Part shown: piece by piece, positions 56,804 to 64,000 of the stretch | Position numbering within the stretch: position 1 is the first letter of the stretch | Layout of the letters: each line of letters begins with the position of its first letter | Source of the DNA: Stenocarpella maydis | Taxonomy: Eukaryota; Ascomycota; Sordariomycetes; Diaporthales; Diaporthaceae | Direction of reading: 5' to 3' | Assembly (NCBI GenBank): GCA_002270565.1 | Contig: NQMI01000002.1 | Coordinates: forward strand, 558,001-622,000 | Length of the DNA stretch: 64,000 bases | The notes under the pieces: generated by a model | What the model saw: the letters and a program-made list of their open reading frames with translations, nothing else | Told to the model about the DNA's origin: nothing | The model's database searches: none | Made by a program: the position numbers and the translations under genes

Positions 56804-58883
56804 ATGGCCGACATTGAGAGCACCGCTGAGGGCGGCGCCCAGATCCGCGCAGCGGCCACACACGATATCGTCGAGAAGCAGGAGGCTCTCGTCCATGTGC
56901 CCAGCGCCGAGAAGCCGGACGCCAGCGACTTCCCCACCGCCGAGGAGCTCAACAACCTGCGCCGCGTCGCGGACAAGATCCCCTGGAGCGTCCTGACTAT
57001 TGCGTTCGTGGAGCTGTGCGAGCGGTTCTCATATTATGGCACGACGGCCGTGTTCACCAACTTTATCCAGTGGCCTCTGCCCGAAGGATCCACCACCGGA
57101 GCGAACTATGGAACAGGCCAGGCTGGAGCCATGGGCTTTGGACAACGAGCCTCGACCGGACTGACCACTTTCAACGCGTTCTGGCAGTACACCATGCCTC
57201 TGTTTGGTGCATACATCGCAGACTCATACCTTGGACGCTATCGCACAATCTTCTGGGCACTGCTCGTCGGTATCATTGGCCATGTGATCCTCATCGTCGC
57301 CGCCCTTCCTCCAGTCATCAAGAACCCCCCGGGGGCGATGGCTGCCTTCATACTCGGTATTATCACAATGGGCGTTGGGACCGGAGGTTTCAAGCCAAAC
57401 GTCAACCCTCTCATTGTTGAGCAGCTTCCGGCTGAGAACATGAGAGTCGTCACGCTCAGCTCGGGTGAGCGCGTCATCATCGACCCGGCTGTCACAGCCT
57501 CGCGGGTTTACCACTAGTAAGCATCACCTTGAAATCTGCGACCGCCTGCCTGCCCTGTTCCCCTGGGGGGTGGTGGTGGTTACAAGAATGGTTACCCGTG
57601 ACGGGATGTCAAAGAGCCGATTGAACCAGTCTCCTGCTTTGCTTGCGGCTCAGGAGCTGATGACTTACTGATGATGCTACAGCTTTTATATGTTCATCAA
57701 CATCGGCGCCCTGGTAGGCCAGATTGGTATGGTATACTGCGAATACTACGTAGGCTTCTACATGTCGTTCCTGCTTCCGACGATCATGTTGTGCTTCTGC
57801 CCGCTGGTAATGCTTTGGGGCCGAAAGAGATACCGACGAGTTCCGCCAGAGGGCTCAGTACTCGGGAAAGCCTTCAAGGTGTTCGTGTTCGCGAACAAGG
57901 GGCGATGGTCGCTGAACCCGAGGAAGACCTACCGCAACCTCCACGATGGTACATTCTGGTCCAAGGTCAAGCCTTCCAGCATTGCGCCGGCCGACCGGCC
58001 GAAGTGGATGACGTTTGACGATGCTTGGGTTGACGAGGTTCGACGTGGCTTCAACGCCTGCGCCGTGTTCCTGTGGTACCCCCTGTTCTGGATTTGCTAC
58101 AACCAGATCAACAACAACCTCATCTCCCAGGCGGCAACCATGAGACTCGGCGGCGTCCCCAACGACGTCCTGACGAACCTCAACCCCTTCTCGCTCATCA
58201 TCATGATCCCGCTCCTCGACCTCTTCGGGTACCCCCTCCTGCGGAAGCTCAAAATCAGGGTCTCGCCAATCAAGAAGATCACCGTCGGTTACTTTGCAGG
58301 TGCCTGTGCGATGATCTGGGCGGCTGTCATCCAAGCCTACATCTACCGCCGGAGCGACTGTGGCAGCTATGCCGGTCAGAACCTGCCGGGGACCGAGGAG
58401 CGCTGCCCGAACGTTGACATCAGCGTCTGGGCGCAGTCGGGATCCTACATCCTGATCGCGTTTTCCGAGATCATGGCTTCTATCACGAGCCTGGAATACG
58501 CCCACTCCAAGGCCCCGGCGAACATGCGAAGTATGGTGCAGTCAGTGGCGCTGTTCATGAACGCTGTGTCTTCGGCCATTGGTTTCGCCTTGGTATCTCT
58601 TGCTGAGGTCAGTACACCAATAGTCTGCGCGTGCGCCATGGGATGGTGCAGGTAATATGTCGATGCTAACGGCTCGCCAAAGGATCCCCTCCTGGTTTGG
58701 AACTACACCACCGTTGCTATTCTAGCTGCCATCGGCGGCTCGCTCTTCTATATTCAGTTCCGCAAGCTGGACCGGGAGGAAGATCAGCTCAATATGCTAC
58801 CGAGGGGCAAGCTCAACGCTGACGATGCGGGTGATCAGGTGGCCCTGCGGCCGGAGACAGCTGGTGATAAAGAGACGTCTTGA
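56804..58883 (+). CDS. ptr2: Proton-coupled oligopeptide transporter (POT/PTR2 family)
   Basis: Plasma-membrane importer of di- and tripeptides driven by protons. Three exons: 56804-57516, 57683-58607 and 58683-58883, giving 612 residues. The frame is open through both GT-AG introns. The N-terminal about 65 residues are hydrophilic, followed by the family motif VELCERFSYYG in helix 1. Next come FGAYIADSYLGRYRTI, GTGGFKPNVNPLIVEQ, and the PTR2 signature FYMFINIGALVGQ across the first exon join. The expected set of about 12 hydrophobic helices is present, with the usual cytosolic linker near the middle (KGRWSLNPRKTYRNLHDG). The C-terminal tail is hydrophilic and ends DKETS. It is followed 0.7 kb later by a P450 on the same strand. 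Confidence 0.94.
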
Positions 58884-59575
58884 GATGTACGCCTGAGTGT
58901 CTGAGGACTCGTAGCGGTATCCGTGCGTCTTCTTCGGGCTACAAGGACTTGGCAGGTGCAATTTCCGAGACAAGTGACTGCTCTGGCTAGTCACTGATTG
59001 ATTAGATGATTTGTTCCTAAGTAGAATACCGTCACTGGCATAACCTTTTATGGACTTTGTGAATAATAAGACGGCTGGGGCAGTTTTCGTTCGACGACCC
59101 TGCTTCTGCCCTCTTCGCCAGGGCCCCTCTGCCGTAGCCCCTGCGCCCAAGGGACTTATTAGTGCAGCATAAGCCTCGATCTGTATTATACCCCGCCCCG
59201 CTAATCCCTTAGCCGCTAGCGATTAACGATTCGTCTAGGGCTGGCAGTTGAGCCAGCAGCCAACGGTCTATTTCCTACGGCTGAGATGCCGCTGTCTACA
59301 TAGTAATAAGAGAGTTATTGCCATGCCCGGCGACTAGTTGATCGTGTAGTTGTGGGGGCCAGTCTGCGGCCTCTCGGACTCTCGGGCCCCGGTTGTTGCC
59401 GGCCCCACCTCGACCGCCGCTCGGAATGTGGAGAGTGAAGAAGGAGGCGGAAGGGGATGCCGTAAACACAGGAATGGTAGAGCAGGGTCAGTGCACATAT
59501 AAAACACCCAGGAGCCTCCCAGGAAGAGGACCTAGTGGTGCTGTCCGGCTATATTCTGCAGCCCCCCCCCCCGCC
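58884..59575. other. Intergenic: POT transporter 3' region and P450 promoter
   Basis: No gene seen. A TATA-like box is at 59498-59504, and a run of C lies immediately before the P450 start codon. Confidence 0.55.
59498..59504 (+). promoter_or_regulatory. Possible TATA box of the P450 gene
   Basis: TATAAAA, 78 bp before the start codon at 59576. The spacing is plausible for a fungal promoter with a short leader. Confidence 0.45.
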
Positions 59576-61300
59576 ATGGCGCTCCTAATCTCGCCATATG
59601 TCCTCGGCGCCGCGGCCGTGCTGCTCTGGCTCTCCCGGCTGGTGCTCACAGCCGCAAGGTCGCCCGTCCGCTCCCTGCCGGGGCCGTGGCACGCCAGATT
59701 CACCCAAGCCGTCCTCAAGTACCACACCGTCCGCGGCCGGAGGATGTACTACGTCGACGGCCTCCACCGCAGGTACGGGCCCGTCGTGCGCATCGCCCCG
59801 GACGAGGCTGCCGTGGCGGGCCTGCAGCCCACGCAGGCGATCCACAAGGTGGGCTCCGGGTTCAACAAGTCGGCCTTTTACGAGGCCATCACCGCGCAGC
59901 GGCGGCACCCGGAGCCGGGCATCTTCAACATGCGCGACGCCAAGTCGCACACCGCGCGGAGGAGGCTCTTTGCCCGGCCCTTCAGCCAGACCTCGCTGCG
60001 GGCCAACTGGGAGGCCGTCATACAGAGCAAGGCGCGGCTGGCTGTCGGCAAGATCCGGGGCGAGGCCGGGGCCGAGGGCGAGGCCGACATCCTGAAGTGG
60101 TGGACCCTGATGGCGACAGATGTCATTGCGCACCTGTCCTTTGGCGAGAGCTTCCGCATGCTGGAACTGGGCCGGGTAGGGTTTTGCCGGAGCCCAGAGG
60201 CCGTTTCTCGGTCCTGTGGAGGCGAGCGGGCTAACGTGGTTGCCAGCAAACAGCCTTCATCGACGCAGTGCAGGCGGCCCTGATGCTCGGGGTCCTCCTC
60301 AGCGAGGCTCCCTTCCTGCGCTGCATCGGACCGCACATCCCCCTGAAGAGGGTCCAGAAGCTGTTCGGCGGGGAGGACCTCATCTTCGAGCACGGATCCG
60401 TAGCCGTGCAGAACATGCGCACGGATAGTGCCAACTCGCAGAATCTCTTTGGGCAGATGCTTGCCCAGGCCGACAGCCAGGAGAAGACAGGCCTCACGGA
60501 TGATACCGTGAGTGGCCCCCCGCGAGACACTCCGGGGCAGGGAGATGAGACATCTTTCATCGTCACGTCGTGGCGCGGTTCCCTCACACGAGAGCAAACG
60601 GCATGCTGACGGAAGGAGCTAGGTCCGGCAGGAAGCCACCAACTTCATCGTCGCCGGCTCCGACACCACCGCCGTGACGCTGACATACCTGGTCTGGGCC
60701 GTCCTCAAGCGGCCCCAGCTCCGCGCCGCCCTCGAGGAGGAGGTGGCAGCCCTCGCCCCGGAGCTCCTGCCAGAGGACCTCCAGCAGGCCCCTCTCCTGA
60801 ACAGCGTCATCGACGAGACCCTCCGCCTCCACGGCGCCGCCCCCGGCCCGCTGCCGCGTACCGTCCCCGAGGGCGGCGCCACGCTGGGCGGCCACTTCAT
60901 CCCCGGCGGGACAACGGTCGCGACGCACTCGTACACCCTGCACAGGGACCCTGACATCTTCCCGGACCCGCTCGAGTAAGTGCCAACGTATCTGCCCCCT
61001 GTCCCTCAGCCCCCCGGCGCTTACAGTGTGGCTTGGCAAAACAGGTTCGACGGCTGGAGGTTCGTCAAGCAGCCCATGACACCGGTCCAGAGGGCGGCGT
61101 TCATGCCGTTCGGGGCGGGCACCCGGGTGTGCATCGGCATGCACCTGGCCTACATGGAGCTTCGGCTGGCCACCGCCTTGTTCTTCAGGGAGTGCAAGGG
61201 GGCCCGGCTGAGCCCAAAGACGACGGACGACGTGATGGAGATGGCTGAGACGTTCCTGATTGCGCCCAAAGGGCACTTCTGCAAGGTCATGCTGAGTTAG
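59576..61300 (+). CDS. Cytochrome P450 monooxygenase
   Basis: 489 residues in four exons: 59576-60175, 60247-60507, 60623-60975 and 61045-61300. All introns are GT-AG and frame is preserved. The N-terminus is a hydrophobic ER anchor (MALLISPYVLGAAAVLLWLSRL) followed by the proline hinge LPGPWHARF. Key motifs: C-helix region HTARRRLFARPFS, I-helix AGSDTTAVT, ExxR in VIDETLRLHG, PERF-like FDGWRFV, and heme loop FGAGTRVCIG with Cys434 as iron ligand. All essential residues are present, so the enzyme should be active with a P450 reductase. The substrate is unknown. HTARRR and the LELG/FID region recall fungal P450s of secondary metabolism, a weak hint. No backbone biosynthetic gene lies in the window. 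Confidence 0.93.
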
Positions 61301-64000
61301 TGGCTCTGTGCAGCAGCTGGCCGTCGAGACACGCGCAGCTGTTCGCTCTTCCAGCAACATTGGTGCAGCACAGATTGCCATTCGGCCGGTTGTACTGTTG
61401 CTTTTTGTGGCATCGCGATGGCTTCCTACCAAAAACTACGCCAAGGTCTTGGGTCTTGAGTTCAAAATGTAGACTGTTTTCGGCAGAAGGGAATCTGCTA
61501 CTTGGGTAGGGCTATTATCGTCACATCGGACTTGAGTCATGGGCTTGGATGTAATTATAATGGCTCGCCAAGTCATCCTCATATATAGACACCTAGTGAC
61601 TTTTTCTGTATGCCTACTTCTATACCGTCAGGACCAGGAAACTGCGTCACGTTGAAGCTCCCATGTGAACTCATGTTAATATCAAGAGCCTCGCACATCA
61701 AAGCCAGCTAGTCAGACGTGCCAAAGTTCACAACCACAGGCACACGAGTAGGGGAGAGAAGAAGGCGCCCGGGGAGGGGGGCCTACTGACGCACAAAGTA
61801 CACTCATCAGGTGTCCCGATACATCTGATGGCGAGAGGGGGGCGAGGTTTTCTAATGTACCTGGCCTTAGGCAAGGCTGTGGTGCTACTGCCCACGGGTG
61901 TGGTTGATGCAAGAGCGCGGGAATGGTTCACGGGAGGCCACATGTTTAACAGATATAATGCGGCAGATGATAAGATGCAGCGCCACTACCGCCATGGTCT
62001 GCATCGAGAAGACCGGAGGTGAGACTGCATTGTCGCGGCTTGATGAAATGCCTCCTCCGGCGTGGACGAGACTGCACGTCTTCACGGGCGAGCTGGGCCT
62101 TGTTCACTTGGCGACTTTCTAACCTCGATGGCCTGGAAGGGCCTTAACAGTAGAATACCTAGCTACTCTTCTCCTTCCCATGGTACATCGAGGTGTTGCC
62201 TGGTATTCTTCCCCGATTACGCGGTCAGGCCCGGCGCCGACGCTTGTGTAATGCGTTGTGCTCAACTGACAACAACCTTCCCCGCACGAGAATCATAATT
62301 GCGATGCTGCTCTATGCGTCGCCTAGACCGCGAATGACACTGACTATCTGCACATAAGTTGACGAGCGGGAAAGCTGGCTTCGGTGTTGATTCGACCACA
62401 ATACTCTACTCTTCTTTCTTTCTTCTCATTTTTAGAAGAAACGGAGCTCAGGCAGTCCCTTCCTATAGTCGTAAACACTCAAAGACCCAACGCTGGGTAA
62501 TAGACATAGTGTCGATAACAGGAGGTACAAAATACGATAGTCGTATCACCAAGGAAATAGTGACCAAGCGGAAAAGTAGTTATGTTGCCGAAAAGGCATA
62601 TTTGATAGTCCTGGCACCACACAAGCTTTTGGTAGCTTGGGTCTGAGCATCACCTGAGCCTCATGTGTAACGAGTATGCTAATAATTGGCTCTTTGCGAG
62701 ATATTTGTCCGGGCGTCGTCCACATGTAAAGAAAGACCGAACTTGGCTGACCCAAGCCGTCCAAGAGCCGGCTCGCGAGAACCCGTATTAGAAGGTCGCA
62801 CGATGGATGTGTGTACTGTACTTCATGAATACGACCAAAGTTATGTTGTTCCTCGGCACAAGGTTCGCCGGCCGGCGGCAGATAAGGTTCTGAGGCGCCT
62901 GATTGACTTTGACTTTGCCGCGTTGATTGGGTCCACGTTGGTCGAAACGGGTGGAAGTGAAATGTCGACTCCGGACGATACCCTTACCCGGTAAGAAGCA
63001 TTGGCGCGCAGTGCAACATGAAGAAGGTCGGCAGCCGCTCGGCGAGAGGGATGGGAGTGATGCACGAGGGGCGTGTTGACCTGATGCTACACCATGTCAG
63101 ATTGCTGGCAGGGTACTACTGATGGACGTGACAGACGGTATGGGAAAGAAAAAAAAAAAAAAAAACAGCGCAAGCAGCCGGGTTCCGGTATCGAAATGAA
63201 CACGAATGAGTCTCTTCAGTATCCCGAGGTAAACAGATGACCAGTCATTTACATGTGAGGCAACACGGCGCAACGTCTAGTTTCCGTTCGGCTTGGATGT
63301 TTCTCGACAGGGAGCACGACAGTGGAGCTCAAGCCCCTGAGTGACCAGCGCCGAGAGCCGCCCTGATGGGCTCTATGGCTTGACCTCGAAGTAAAGTAGG
63401 TTGTGACACAACAGTGCGCTGGCCGAACGGCACGTCGGGCAGGCCTTCTCGCGCTGCTAACGCGTATGAGCTCGGTCGTCAGATAGGCGTGTAAATCTGG
63501 AACCAGGCAACAGGTGTCTGACTGCCACGCCGTTTCTCTGGCACCAAACACGACGAAAACAAGGAGCCGGGTTAGAGTTGCATTCGATGGCCGGCGGTCG
63601 ACACGAGAAGTTTAAGATGGCCCGGGTATGACCTTGCTGTCAGGCTTAAGATCGACGACACCAGATGGACCCTGCCAAGCTAGCAACTGTTAACGACGCC
63701 CCTTATTATCTGGGGCCCAAGCGGCAGGTGCTTTCGCCCAGACCAGGCAATGGTGAGCAGTCTTGTTGGGACGAGCTGGTGTATATCGGTCGGGAAGGGT
63801 GTAGACCGCCCGGAATCATGGTTATGAACAGAGCCGGGTTTGCCGGAGAGGGCAGAACAGCGGCCAGGAGTCTCGGGGCACCGGGTTGTGTGTCTTTTTC
63901 AAGACGCGAATGGCAGGCTTCGTTTCAGGTCGCAGCTTCGAGGGGCCCTTCGAGGCCGGACGAAGCTTCTCGGAACTACTTCGCGGCATCCTAAGTGTTC
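61301..64000. other. 2.7 kb without a recognised gene
   Basis: Several open frames of 60-110 codons exist (for example 62686-62994 and 63665-63994 plus, 63249-63551 minus), but none has a recognisable domain or convincing exon partners. A run of about 18 A occurs near 63148-63166. Confidence 0.5.

Overview
The window is nuclear DNA of a filamentous ascomycete (Pezizomycotina, probably a Sordariomycete). Genes are intron-poor, with short GT-AG introns and CTNAC-like branch points. The gene repertoire is fungal: RACK1/CPC-2, TAF8, mitochondrial SHMT, eL19, GCN1, a DHX29-like helicase, a POT peptide transporter and a P450. One DNA transposon shows C-to-T decay typical of repeat-induced point mutation (RIP). 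Exon coordinates below were worked out by hand from splice signals, reading frame and family similarity; no transcript data were available.

Layout. 1-5 kb: RACK1 (minus), carrying an intronic U24/snR24-like C/D snoRNA, then TAF8 (minus). 6-7.4 kb: an intronless leucine-rich-repeat protein kinase (plus) that resembles bacterial two-domain LRR-kinases. 7.4-13.9 kb: a gene-poor, microsatellite-rich stretch. 13.9-17.3 kb: a three-domain fusion (isochorismatase-like, AlkB dioxygenase, GST-like) with a PIP-box-like motif in its linker. 17.9-19.7 kb: mitochondrial SHMT (minus) with a GC-AG intron. 20.4-31.4 kb: a broken recombinase-like gene whose 5' part is repeated in eight near-identical 1189-bp units, bracketed by poly-C runs and single N bases. 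33-44.3 kb: eL19, a NADAR-domain protein and GCN1, all minus. 45.3-50 kb: DHX29-like DEAH helicase (plus). 51.3-52.8 kb: a small secreted protein and an uncharacterised gene. 53.2-55.2 kb: a RIP-decayed Fot1/pogo transposon inserted in a CTACAC microsatellite. 55.6 kb: an orphan C-terminal alcohol dehydrogenase fragment. 56.8-61.3 kb: POT transporter and P450, same strand. 61.3-64 kb: no gene recognised.

Biology. Several genes act in translation and its control: RACK1 on the 40S subunit, eL19 in the 60S, GCN1 as activator of the Gcn2 eIF2-alpha kinase, and the DHX29-like helicase in scanning. They are ordinary housekeeping genes, and I do not claim a functional cluster. The least ordinary parts are the fusion protein, the bacterial-like LRR-kinase, and the 1189-bp array, which is either a very recent tandem amplification or an assembly artefact.
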